From the NCBI GenBank assembly GCA_040752025.1, contig JBFMFR010000061.1:1-41219 (forward strand): a DNA stretch of 41,219 nucleotides, given 5' to 3'. A model generated the notes under the pieces. It had not been told where the DNA came from and did no database searches. It saw only the letters and a list, made by a program, of their open reading frames with translations. Positions within the stretch are counted from its first letter, which is position 1; each line of letters opens with the position of its first letter. Below are positions 31,797 to 40,636 of this stretch, piece after piece. A program made the translations under genes and the position numbers. This DNA is from JBFMFR01 sp040752025 (GTDB lineage: Bacteria; Chloroflexota; Anaerolineae; Anaerolineales; UBA4823).

Positions 31797-31934
31797 TTAC
31801 CTGTACTCCGGCTTTTCGTCGTTTCGCACGCTGACTGCCCGCACGCGCATTGGTTCCTCAATTAGGACGAGGACCAGGAGCACAACGGCTACGCTCAGAA
31901 TAGCGATCAGAACCAAAGCTGTTACAGAAGTCAT
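31797..31934 (-). CDS. ilv leader peptide (attenuation control), 45 residues
   Basis: A short frame from ATG 31934 (AAGGA about 11 bases upstream) to TAA at 31797-31799. Of its first 25 residues, 17 are Val, Leu or Ile, with nine in a row at residues 17-25. It ends 27 bases before the ilv terminator. A ribosome stalled on scarce Val/Leu/Ile-tRNA at residues 17-25 would leave the GGGCAGTC arm free to form the antiterminator. A ribosome reaching the stop would let the terminator form. The peptide could instead be a tiny membrane protein, since the same residues make a hydrophobic span. Confidence 0.75.
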   Translation of the reverse strand: MTSVTALVLIAILSVAVVLLVLVLIEEPMRVRAVSVRNDEKPEYR

Positions 31935-32058
31935 TGCTTAAACATTCCTTAATATATTATCTGGTAGTTTACCCAAACTCGCCCGGCCTGTCTATTGGCA
32001 ATCTATCCAAAAAAAGGGTGGGGGTTTTTGTATAATTTGCCCAAAATGGGCCTGCGGG

Positions 32059-33651
32059 TCAATTTTCGCCGGTGCGGGCGCGCATGCGGTAGATCATCAG
32101 CCCCAATTGCAGCGCCAAACGCACATCTGGTTTGTCCAGTTCCGTGTGCAGGATCTCGGCGATGCGCTCCATGCGGTAGAGCAGCGTGTTGCGGTGGACG
32201 AACAGGGCCTCGGCGGTCTGCGACAGGTTGCCGTTGTGCTCGAAGTAGGCCTCCAGGGTGTGCAGCAGCTCCCGCCCGGCCTCGTGGGCCAGCAGCGGGC
32301 CGAGAGTCTCCTCCTGGAAGGCGATCAGCTCGGGGTTGTGCTCGATCTGCATCAGCAGGCGGTAGACCGACAGGTCGGGGAAGAACAGCGGCTTGCGCTC
32401 GCCCAGGCGGCGGGCCATCTCCAGGGCCTGCCCGGCCTGGCGGAAGGAGTCGCGCCAGGCGCTCAGCTCACCCGCCGCGCTGCCCACGCCGCAGCGCACG
32501 GGCGCCTCGGGGTATTCGCGCCCGGCCTGTTCCAGCACGGCCTGCCCCAGTCCCAGGGCCGCTTCGGGCCGCCCGGAGGCGGGCGGCAGTTCGCAGAAGC
32601 ACACCACTTCGGCGCCCATGCTGCTGACGATGACGGTCAGATCCAGGCGGGCCACCTCGCCGTTGACCAGCGTCTCCAGGCGGCGGCGCGAGGGTGGGGA
32701 GGGGGCGTCCCAGGCGAAGCGCAGGGCGGCGTGTTTCTGCTCGGGGTTCAGCTCCATGCTTTGCAGCCACAGGCTGGCGTCGCGCGGCGCCAGGATTTCG
32801 CTCAGCAGGGCGGTCAGCAGGTCGCCCTTCAGGCGCTTCTCGGCCTCGCGCACGGCCTTATCGCGCGACATTTCGATGGCGCACACGATGCAGCCCTGCT
32901 CGACCACCACCTGGTCGAGGGCGTCCAGCTCGCCGGCCACGCCCACCAGCGACAGGTAGCCGCGCGCCATCTGCTTGACCGAGATCGGGCGCACCAGGCG
33001 CTCCAGGCCGCCCGGCACCTCCTGGCGCAGCGTCCCGCCCATTTGGGCGGCTTGCTTGCGGTCGCGCAGGCTCTCCGGCAGGCTTTCCAACGAGGCCAGG
33101 TGGGCGAGCATATCCCGCCAGATGCCGCTCATCGACGGGGCGGGGTGTTCGGCCAGGATCTCGCCGCGCTTGTCTTGCAGCAGCACGCCATGCCCGCTGG
33201 CGTTGGCCAGCGCCCGGGCCAGGCTGGGCAGGCCCTCGCCCTGGGAGGCCAGCTCCAGCAGTTGGGTGTTCAGGCGCAGGCTGCGCTCCAGCAGCACCGC
33301 ACGCTGGCTGAGCAGGACGGCTTGCAGAACCTGCCGCGCCTGGCGGGCGTCCACCTGCTCTGCCAGGGCCACCGGCAGCCCCGGCGTCCAATCCACCTTC
33401 GCCTGCGGCTCTTCGCCCGCCAGCACCAGCGCCGCCGCGCCGCGCTGCACGGCCAATCGCGCCGATTTGGCGCTGGCCCCTTCGCCGGGCAGCACGCAGA
33501 TGAAGCCGGGCTGCGTCTCCTCCAGCGCGCCGCTCACCCCCTGCACCGCTATGGGCGTGGCGGGCGGCGCGCTCAACCAGCGCAGTGGCCTGGGGAACGC
33601 CAGGCGCAGCAGCTCGGCGAGGTTGGCGGAGAATTGCGCAGGAGCGGTCAT
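32059..33651 (-). CDS. PucR/CdaR-family transcriptional regulator
   Basis: A 530-residue regulator. The first ~120 residues resemble the PucR N-terminal domain. A central sensor-like region follows, with GHGVLLQDKRGEILAEH near residue 150. The C-terminal helix-turn-helix of the PucR/CdaR type (LLHTLEAYFEHNGNLSQTA, then VHRNTLLYRMERI and RLALQLGLMIYRM) is unmistakable. I chose ATG 33651 because the longer frame to 33696 lies across the promoter (TATAAT at 33668-33673). The gene ends about 125 bases before the ilv leader and is on the same strand, so it might regulate the ilv/leu operon, but no ligand is known. Confidence 0.88.
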   Translation of the reverse strand: MTAPAQFSANLAELLRLAFPRPLRWLSAPPATPIAVQGVSGALEETQPGFICVLPGEGASAKSARLAVQRGAAALVLAGEEPQAKVDWTPGLPVALAEQVDARQARQVLQAVLLSQRAVLLERSLRLNTQLLELASQGEGLPSLARALANASGHGVLLQDKRGEILAEHPAPSMSGIWRDMLAHLASLESLPESLRDRKQAAQMGGTLRQEVPGGLERLVRPISVKQMARGYLSLVGVAGELDALDQVVVEQGCIVCAIEMSRDKAVREAEKRLKGDLLTALLSEILAPRDASLWLQSMELNPEQKHAALRFAWDAPSPPSRRRLETLVNGEVARLDLTVIVSSMGAEVVCFCELPPASGRPEAALGLGQAVLEQAGREYPEAPVRCGVGSAAGELSAWRDSFRQAGQALEMARRLGERKPLFFPDLSVYRLLMQIEHNPELIAFQEETLGPLLAHEAGRELLHTLEAYFEHNGNLSQTAEALFVHRNTLLYRMERIAEILHTELDKPDVRLALQLGLMIYRMRARTGEN

Positions 33652-33667
33652 GGGACTATGAGGGTCT

Positions 33668-33673
33668 ATTATA
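33668..33673 (-). promoter_or_regulatory. -10 box of the PucR-like gene
   Basis: TATAAT on the minus strand 17 bases before the ATG at 33651, which gives a very short leader. The -35 is poor (TTGTGC at a 19-base spacer). A plus-strand TATAAT (33684-33689) overlaps this region, so divergent promoters are possible. Confidence 0.45.
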
Positions 33674-33699
33674 CAGGAGAAGAGTATAATCTGCACAAC

Positions 33700-33984
33700 C
33701 TGGTGGATCGAGGAGATCTTCTCCGGCCGGGGGGTCGCTCAAGCAAATTCAGCAGCGCATCGCCGCCGGCTCGCCGCGTTGATCGCTCTTTTTCTCAGTC
33801 CGTTAGGCGTAATTCTTCAACCGCAGCCGACCACGGAACTGGTCAAGAAGTCTTTTTTCGGTGGAAGCATGCCAGCTTCGGTGTATAATATTTATAGACT
33901 GGCTAAATATACCGCACAGTTGCGTGATATGCACTAGTTAGCCAGCTCGTGCGTGAGAGTACAGATTAGCATTAGGCAAAATTT
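33700..33984. other. Intergenic region at the boundary to the A+T-richer island
   Basis: About 285 bases with no gene on either strand. Composition shifts from G+C-rich to A+T-rich. It contains GTTAGGCG (about 33802), a TATAAT (33884-33889) that could start the island transcript, and the inverted repeat CTGGCTAA...TTAGCCAG at 33899-33945 just before the 33985 ATG. The GTTAGGC box resembles a recombination-site right end, which is only suggestive. Confidence 0.5.
33899..33945. repeat. Inverted repeat in the leader of the 1619-residue gene
   Basis: CTGGCTAA (33899-33906) and TTAGCCAG (33938-33945) flank an inner imperfect hairpin with ATAT and CGCA/TGCG pairs. It lies between the TATAAT at 33884-33889 and the ATG at 33985, so it would be in the 5' leader. 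It could be an operator or an RNA hairpin; neither is proven. Confidence 0.45.
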
Positions 33985-36900
33985 ATGGCATTAAAAGATT
34001 ACTCACATCAAAAGCTGTCTGACACTGACTTCTCAGGAGTTGACCTGACAGGAGCCGACATGTCTCACTCAGACCTAAGTGGGGCCAACTTTGCCGTAGC
34101 TCGCCTTCAGGATGCAAACCTAACCTTTGCGAATATGACAGGCGTCAATCTTGGCGAGACGCAAGAGTTCAAATGCGTTGCGATCAGCCCTGATGGACGG
34201 CTCTTGGCATCTGCCAGCAGAGATAAACTAGTCCGCCTTTGGGAATCGTCAAGTGGACGTGAACTGCATTCCTTACGAGGGCACACGGATGATGTTAACG
34301 ACCTGGCGTTCAGCCCAGACGGACAACTATTAGCCTCAGCGAGTGATGATAAGACAATACGGTTATGGAATGTAGAGAATGGACATCCGGTACATAGTTT
34401 TCAAGGGCATATAACAAATGTGCGTTGTGTTGCTTTCAGTCTCGACGGATCTCTCTTGGCATCTGGAGGCGGTGGTTGGAGTGACAAAGACACTTCTGTA
34501 AGGCTTTGGGAAGTGAGTACTGGGCGCGAACTGGCAGCAGCACAAAATCACGCAAAGCGAGTAACAACTCTGGCTTTTTCGCCAGATTGCCAGATGCTTG
34601 CGTCTGGAAGCGATGACCAGTCGGTGCGATTGTGTGACGCTAAGAGCTTGGCTACTTTAAGCGTCGTTTCAAACTTTCCCGGTGCCATCAAATCTGTGGC
34701 ATTTGACCAGACTGGACAACTGCTCTATGTGCTTTCGAATGACTTGGTGGCGCTGGATGTCAATACAGGCCATATTACGTTGGAATTCCCTGGACATACA
34801 GCTCAAGTGAATAGTGTTGCTATCAGTCCCAACGGGCAACTCTTGGCATCAGCGAGTGCTGATGGGTCAGTGCGGCTTTGGGATTTGGCGAGCGGACACC
34901 AAATACGCGTGTTATGGGGTCATACCAGTTCGGTTAACTGCGTGGCCTTCAGTCCAGACGGGCAACTATTGGCATCAGCAGGCAGCGACAAATCTGTGCG
35001 TCTGTGGGATGTGAAGAGTGGTCACGGAATTGTTGCCTTGCAACCAGGTACAGACTATGCACAAGCAGTGGCTTTCAGTCCTAACGGGCGACTACTTGCA
35101 ATAGGAACAGGCGGCGGCTCTTACTTAAGCAAAGAGAAAGACAACAGCGTGAGGATATGGGATGTTGAGACCCGAAATGAGTTGCAAGTATTGAGAGGGC
35201 ACACCGAGAAGATTTACGGCGTTGCGTTCAGCTCGGATGGGCGCTTGATAGCGTCTGGCAGTGAAGACAAGTCGGTGCGTTTGTGGGATGCAAAAACAGG
35301 AAAAGAATTATGTACCTTCGAGGGGCATACGAGTTCGGTGCATACCGTTGCCTTTAGTTCAGATGGACGGCTAGTCGTGTCTGGAAGCAACGACAAGACA
35401 ATATGCTTGTGGGATATAGAAACTGGACTACAAGTCGCAAAGCTCCAGAAACATAAAGACTCTGTAACCAGTATGGTTCTTAGCCCAGATGGTCGTTTGC
35501 TCGCTTCTGGCAGTAATGACAAATCGGTGCGACTGTGGGATCTGGAAAGTAGGAGCGAGGTACGTGTTTTCGAGGGGCATACTGGTTATGTGAATGCTGT
35601 TGCCTTCAGTCCAGATGGGCGACAGATGGCATCAGTGAGTGATGATAAATCGGTTAGGCTGTGGGATGTAGAGACTGGACGCGAAATACACACAATGGCA
35701 GGACGTTCGCGGCCACAAGCCGTGGTGCTATTGGAAGGAAAACAAGTAGCGGTCGCAGTCGAATACGGTGTTGTTGAAATCTGGCGGCTATCAGACTTTC
35801 AGAAGCCGATTTCTCGAAGAATTCATTCGCGACAGATCAACGGTTTTTCCTTCAGCCCTCGCGCTAATCTCCTCTCAATCGCCAGTGATGATAAATCTTT
35901 AGGCCTGTTGGACATCAAAACCGGTCAGCACCGCCTGATTCGGCAGGAACTTCACTGTCTCAGAGCCAACATCTTTGGTGTGTGTGGCTTGCGCGATGAC
36001 CAGAAAGCGTTGATGTTACGCAAGGGGGCAATAGAGATTGATCCGCAGGAACTGCCCATAGGCTGGCAAACAAGAAATATAAGAGAAATCGTCAGAACGA
36101 AACGACTGCGCACACTGGTCAGTGAAATATCCAAAAGCCGAAAAAGGGAACGCTTGCCTGTCATTTTGATTGTAGGTCCCGGAACATTTTTGCCCACGTC
36201 AGAGAGGGGAATGCGTGAGACCTTTTACGATCTGGAACGACTTCTGCCAATGCCGCTTGAACGAATGGAGCGAGACTTGCCGAATGCGCAGAGAGCATTT
36301 GAGCACCTTTACGAACGGTTGATAATGGAGCCTGAGAGGCGTTGGATGCAGAGGCGTTCACCAGAACGCTGGGAGAAATCGCGCTATAGGCAGCAAGAAC
36401 TGTTTCCGATCCTGCGTGAGAACTACAGCGCCTTGATTCAGTTGGTCAATGAACGCTTTTTCGATGTGGTTCTGGACTTTGATGTGTTCTCTGAATTGGA
36501 CAGAGGGATGTTCTCGTCATCTTTGTCCGACACCAAATTTGCAGAACCTGAAGATCTGGAATACTCTCTGCACCGATTGAGTCGAGATTTGCGCTACGTT
36601 GAAAAGGGGCAAACGATCTTCTTCAAGTACTTCACTGAAGAGTGGTTTCGGAGGGCGGAGATTTCTCTTAAAGAAAAGCTAGACCCGTTTGGGTTTAGAC
36701 GACTTTTTATAGAGTTATTTGAGCGAGTGTTTTTCGAATTCAGGGGTGAAGTAAGTATCATCTGGACCGGATTCTACACCAGAGAGTTGGTTTATCCACT
36801 CGAAAGATTTGCAGAAGGGGAGAGTGGCGAAAGGTTTTACTGGGTTGTCGATGAGTCAATCCGCGAATCAGATGGAGCACAACTTCCCGCCGTTTATATT

Positions 36901-38844
36901 GATTATCCGCTTGGCCGCTTTAGCGATGTATTTCGTGACCTGTATACCGAACTTGGCTTTTCTGAACGCGCTCTCTATGCCGAAATCCAGGATTATGATA
37001 TCACTCGACTACGCCGACTGGCCCATAGCGATCAGGAAGAAGAACGCATCCGTGCTTCCAGAGAGTTGGTTTCAAGGTTAACGGAAGGTCCGGAGTTCAG
37101 TTCATCCCAACTGCAAGAATCGGTAAACGCTCTGAAAAGGGACTATGTGTCTGCTGTAAGACAATCCGTCTTGCGGGCAATCCTGGAAAACTACGGCAGG
37201 CTTCCGAGAGAACTGTCTAGGTTAATCCCCGAATTTGCAGGCGACCCTGACGACACCATCCGGGCAGACGTGGCACGCTGGATACTCGTTCAATACAGCG
37301 AAGTCGGGGCAACCTACGATTCCTTGCTGCGGGAACTTGCTCAGGACAAGAGTCCGTTTGTTCGCCAAGTCATCATTGATACAGTCACGCAACGATTTGA
37401 ACGTTTGCCTGCTCCTATTCGCTTACTGGCATCACAACTTGTCGGCGCGCAGATTGAAGTTCAGATGGTCAAGGGGAGCGGAATGTTGGTGGGAGAACCC
37501 AGCGAATTAGTTTTGAGAGTGACAAACCACAACGAGTCTGCCTTGGAGCAAGTGGTGGTGGAGATCATCCAGCCTTCCGCAGAATTCCAAGTTGACAGTA
37601 CCAATCCAGCTTACATTGCTTCCCTGCAGCCTGAACAGACGAACGAAGTTAGATTTCGCTTAAAGATGAAAGTGTCACGGCAAATTGCAGTCAACTACAG
37701 GGTTAATGGAGAGTTGAAGGAACCGCCGCTATATATCAATGCAATCCAAGACAATCCGTATGTCTATGGCGATCCTGTGAAAGCTGATTTCTCTTTCTTT
37801 GGTAGAAAAGAGGAGTTGGAGCAAATCATTCAGGCGATTACCAAGCCCACAAAACAAGATATACTCGTAGTGGGGGAACGGCGAACGGGCAAGACGAGCA
37901 TGATTTATCAACTGATGAAACGGCTAGAAAAGCCATTTGTCCCCGTCTATGTGGTGCTAAATGTCTGCGAACCTAAAACAGAAAGCCTCTTGGGACTTAT
38001 TCTTCACAAAACTATCCATAGCCTGATTGAGCAAAATCTACTAACGCCGGGTTGGGAGCATCATCATTTTCGCTATACCGATTTTGAGGACAGCGTCAGA
38101 GAGATTATTGATGCAGCAAAAGTCAATCTGGCCGATGCAAGAGTTGTCTTGCTTCTCGATGAAGCCGACTATCTATTGAAAATCGAGATGGCTAGACCTG
38201 GAATCCAAGGAATTATAGATGGGATAATGGGCCGGCGCCAGATAGATGAACATCTTCAGAACATTCTCAGGGCGGCTCTTCAATCAGCTAAAATCGGGGG
38301 TGATCTAAGGGCTGTCGTTGCAGGGACATCGGACCTTTCAACATATGTTTCTCAACGAAGTTCGCCGTTTTTTAACCACTTCAGATTTATTCCTATTCAA
38401 CCGTTCACTTCTGACGAAATTCGCGAGTTAATTACAAAGCCTGCATCTATCCTGGGATATTCATATTCGCCGAGTGCGGTTGAACGAATTATGTCTCTGA
38501 GCGGCGGACAGCCATTCTATTGCCAGGCGCTTTGCTACGAAGCCTTTGGCAGTGCGCTCAAAGATGGTCGCTACTTGATCAGAGACCAGGATGTTGAAGT
38601 CGCAGAGAAAAGAAGAGTTAACGATCAGTTCGGTGCATACCTTTCGTATTTTTGGAATAGGATGGATAGGAAGGAGAAGCGCTTTCTATCTACATTGGCC
38701 CGCGGTGATGATACGAGTGAGTTCAGACACGCGCAAATCAAGCGCCTGCTGGACTGGGGAATCATCGTTCAACTCGATGGCTGGTATGCCTTTGCCGGTG
38801 GGTTGGTTGAGAAGTGGACACGAATGGCTTCAGGCAGAGGGTAA
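33985..38844 (+). CDS. Pentapeptide-WD40-SIR2-like-HEAT-Ig-STAND ATPase fusion protein
   Basis: A 1619-residue protein read in domains: pentapeptide repeats (about 8-55), 14 WD40 blades (about 55-655, two seven-bladed propellers), a degenerate SIR2-like domain (about 700-960) with ILIVGPGTFLPTS, FFDVVLDFDVFSELD and a WTGFYTRELVYPLERF end, then HEAT-like helices (about 1003-1145), an Ig-like domain (about 1154-1250) and a P-loop ATPase (about 1271-1619). The Walker A is GERRTGKTS at 1297-1305, the Walker B VVLLLDE ends at E1393, and a GGQPFYCQALCYE lid follows. The whole resembles STAND-type sensor-effector proteins. In the SIR2-like part the catalytic Asn position reads Asp, so activity is doubtful. 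The neighbouring gene encodes a second related ATPase. Confidence 0.9.
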   Translation: MALKDYSHQKLSDTDFSGVDLTGADMSHSDLSGANFAVARLQDANLTFANMTGVNLGETQEFKCVAISPDGRLLASASRDKLVRLWESSSGRELHSLRGHTDDVNDLAFSPDGQLLASASDDKTIRLWNVENGHPVHSFQGHITNVRCVAFSLDGSLLASGGGGWSDKDTSVRLWEVSTGRELAAAQNHAKRVTTLAFSPDCQMLASGSDDQSVRLCDAKSLATLSVVSNFPGAIKSVAFDQTGQLLYVLSNDLVALDVNTGHITLEFPGHTAQVNSVAISPNGQLLASASADGSVRLWDLASGHQIRVLWGHTSSVNCVAFSPDGQLLASAGSDKSVRLWDVKSGHGIVALQPGTDYAQAVAFSPNGRLLAIGTGGGSYLSKEKDNSVRIWDVETRNELQVLRGHTEKIYGVAFSSDGRLIASGSEDKSVRLWDAKTGKELCTFEGHTSSVHTVAFSSDGRLVVSGSNDKTICLWDIETGLQVAKLQKHKDSVTSMVLSPDGRLLASGSNDKSVRLWDLESRSEVRVFEGHTGYVNAVAFSPDGRQMASVSDDKSVRLWDVETGREIHTMAGRSRPQAVVLLEGKQVAVAVEYGVVEIWRLSDFQKPISRRIHSRQINGFSFSPRANLLSIASDDKSLGLLDIKTGQHRLIRQELHCLRANIFGVCGLRDDQKALMLRKGAIEIDPQELPIGWQTRNIREIVRTKRLRTLVSEISKSRKRERLPVILIVGPGTFLPTSERGMRETFYDLERLLPMPLERMERDLPNAQRAFEHLYERLIMEPERRWMQRRSPERWEKSRYRQQELFPILRENYSALIQLVNERFFDVVLDFDVFSELDRGMFSSSLSDTKFAEPEDLEYSLHRLSRDLRYVEKGQTIFFKYFTEEWFRRAEISLKEKLDPFGFRRLFIELFERVFFEFRGEVSIIWTGFYTRELVYPLERFAEGESGERFYWVVDESIRESDGAQLPAVYIDYPLGRFSDVFRDLYTELGFSERALYAEIQDYDITRLRRLAHSDQEEERIRASRELVSRLTEGPEFSSSQLQESVNALKRDYVSAVRQSVLRAILENYGRLPRELSRLIPEFAGDPDDTIRADVARWILVQYSEVGATYDSLLRELAQDKSPFVRQVIIDTVTQRFERLPAPIRLLASQLVGAQIEVQMVKGSGMLVGEPSELVLRVTNHNESALEQVVVEIIQPSAEFQVDSTNPAYIASLQPEQTNEVRFRLKMKVSRQIAVNYRVNGELKEPPLYINAIQDNPYVYGDPVKADFSFFGRKEELEQIIQAITKPTKQDILVVGERRTGKTSMIYQLMKRLEKPFVPVYVVLNVCEPKTESLLGLILHKTIHSLIEQNLLTPGWEHHHFRYTDFEDSVREIIDAAKVNLADARVVLLLDEADYLLKIEMARPGIQGIIDGIMGRRQIDEHLQNILRAALQSAKIGGDLRAVVAGTSDLSTYVSQRSSPFFNHFRFIPIQPFTSDEIRELITKPASILGYSYSPSAVERIMSLSGGQPFYCQALCYEAFGSALKDGRYLIRDQDVEVAEKRRVNDQFGAYLSYFWNRMDRKEKRFLSTLARGDDTSEFRHAQIKRLLDWGIIVQLDGWYAFAGGLVEKWTRMASGRG

Positions 38845-38849
38845 TCTCA

Positions 38850-40577
38850 ATGCAAAACATCTATACGATTTCCACGGTAGATAGCCCTGAATATAAATGT
38901 CTCGTTTGTGGGCGCACAAATGACATTACCACCCTGCTAGACCATATTTCGCAAGGCCACAGTGTTGCACTGTTTGGCGAAAGGCGAATTGGAAAGACGT
39001 CAGCACTCTTGCTGCTCAGAGACATTGTAGATGGCTCAGTAAACGAGTACCAGCAACAGCTGATCGACAAGACTTTTCTGGGTGCGATACCCACTTTTCA
39101 AGCTAAAGCCAGTTCTTGTCAGGTATTATATCTGAGTATGCAAAGCCTTGATCCTCAAACATTCACAGCCTCAATTTGCGATGCACTGTCGTCTTATTTG
39201 CCGCAGAAGGGTCCGAAGATCAAGAAGATGTCTGCGCCAAAAACAGATTTTGTCGCCTTCGTTCAGGAGGTGAACAATAAGCTTTCTGATGCCCAGAGAC
39301 TCGTCATTCTTCTGGATGAAGTGGATGCCTTGCTTCATTCTGGCGACTCCAACCAAATATTTCGCTCGTTACGGAGTATTGTTCAATCTTGCCCCAGAAT
39401 TTGCTTTGTAATGGCTGGGGCCGAATTGTGGCATAAGGCAATCAAGGAAAAAACATCCCCATTAGTCAATAATGTGTTTGCTTTCTACCTCAAGTCTGCC
39501 GAAGCCTACCCTGTAGAAGAGTACTTGGTTAAGCAACAATTGACAAACTATTTGTCACCGGGCACTAACATAAATGGTATTACAAAGAAGTTCCGAGAAT
39601 GGACTGGAGGAAAACCCTGGTATGTTCAAGCAGTTTGCTACGAGGTTGTGGAGGCGTGTGGGGATGATCAGCAACTACCCACTGATTGGGAGACAATTGT
39701 CGAAACAAAAGTAATGACTGCTGTTGGGCCAACCTTGAGAGCGTTTTTTGAGGGAGACAACATAGATGATGTAACACGAAATATCCTTGCTCTTCTCGCG
39801 AATAAGCCTGGATTGAGCGTCAAGAATATTGCACGTAGATTGGGTTTATCCGAAAAAGTAATCTGGAACAAGATAGCGGATTTGGAGGCATTTGACAAGG
39901 TTCGTAAGCAGGGGGCAGATTACCACATTGTGGGCAAATTACTGGAGAAATATGGAAAAATCACCCAAGAAATCCCACGCATAAGGAGTAAGTGGCCGCA
40001 ATGCCTAAAGTGGATCGCTGCCATAGGACTGGTACTTGTAGCTATCTGGCTTTACTGGTACACTCATCCACCTCTCCAAACGTTCTGCTTTGCTTATCCC
40101 TCAGGAATGGTTACTATTCGAATACCTTCATCACTAGAACAAGACGAAACCGGCGCAGCTGTTGTGTCGGTCCATAACACGACGGCTAGTGAAACGTACT
40201 CTATGACGCTTTCTCTCGTATCAACAGATATTGACTATCAGCATAACGGTAGCAATAGAATTGTTTTTACATCCTTACTTTCCAATGAGATTAGATACTG
40301 GGAACCGAGCTACTCAACTCGTTCTTCTGTGTCTGGAGCTGTTTTCTCTTCCAATGTGACCATCGCTCAAGACACCAGCCAGTTTTTCGGCACATATGCG
40401 TTTGAGATTTTTCAACGCCCAATCCCTATCAAGAAATACTGGGCCATTGTCAGTTTACTGCTGATCACCATCAGCGGTTTCTTGACGAAACAAGACTTAT
40501 CACAATTTGCCGCAAGTCTACTCGCTGGACTCTTCAAGTCACAGAAAGATGCAGAGAAGAAAGAAGACGAGCGGTGA
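38850..40577 (+). CDS. P-loop ATPase with winged helix and two membrane spans
   Basis: A 575-residue protein starting ATG 38850, five bases after the stop of the previous gene, with AGAGGG upstream. The ATPase part has Walker A GERRIGKTS at residues 43-51 and Walker B RLVILLDE with D156-E157, then GGKPWYVQAVCYEV, the same lid motif as in the large protein. A winged-helix segment (about 309-350) follows, then a membrane span at 388-406, about 125 residues with an Ig-like look outside the membrane, a second span at 531-545 and a lysine-rich tail. The two gene products look like a paired sensor and membrane effector. Function is unknown. Confidence 0.85.
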   Translation: MQNIYTISTVDSPEYKCLVCGRTNDITTLLDHISQGHSVALFGERRIGKTSALLLLRDIVDGSVNEYQQQLIDKTFLGAIPTFQAKASSCQVLYLSMQSLDPQTFTASICDALSSYLPQKGPKIKKMSAPKTDFVAFVQEVNNKLSDAQRLVILLDEVDALLHSGDSNQIFRSLRSIVQSCPRICFVMAGAELWHKAIKEKTSPLVNNVFAFYLKSAEAYPVEEYLVKQQLTNYLSPGTNINGITKKFREWTGGKPWYVQAVCYEVVEACGDDQQLPTDWETIVETKVMTAVGPTLRAFFEGDNIDDVTRNILALLANKPGLSVKNIARRLGLSEKVIWNKIADLEAFDKVRKQGADYHIVGKLLEKYGKITQEIPRIRSKWPQCLKWIAAIGLVLVAIWLYWYTHPPLQTFCFAYPSGMVTIRIPSSLEQDETGAAVVSVHNTTASETYSMTLSLVSTDIDYQHNGSNRIVFTSLLSNEIRYWEPSYSTRSSVSGAVFSSNVTIAQDTSQFFGTYAFEIFQRPIPIKKYWAIVSLLLITISGFLTKQDLSQFAASLLAGLFKSQKDAEKKEDER

Positions 40578-40636
40578 TACAATGCGAGCAACCAGGCATA
40601 GGGTTCCACTACTTCACAGTAAACGCAATGAAGGCG

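Noticed and set aside
31759..31941. A 60-codon plus-strand frame in the ilv leader
   Set aside because: It reads opposite the leader peptide and includes the terminator arm. The minus-strand frame has the Val/Leu/Ile run expected of an attenuator.
32107..33888. A 593-codon plus-strand frame opposite the PucR-like gene
   Set aside because: Gln/His/Ala-rich shadow composition, with no family. The PucR helix-turn-helix is clear on the minus strand.
33985..38844. The large protein as an active SIR2 NADase
   Set aside because: The catalytic Asn position appears to be Asp, so activity is not claimed; only a SIR2-like fold is suggested.
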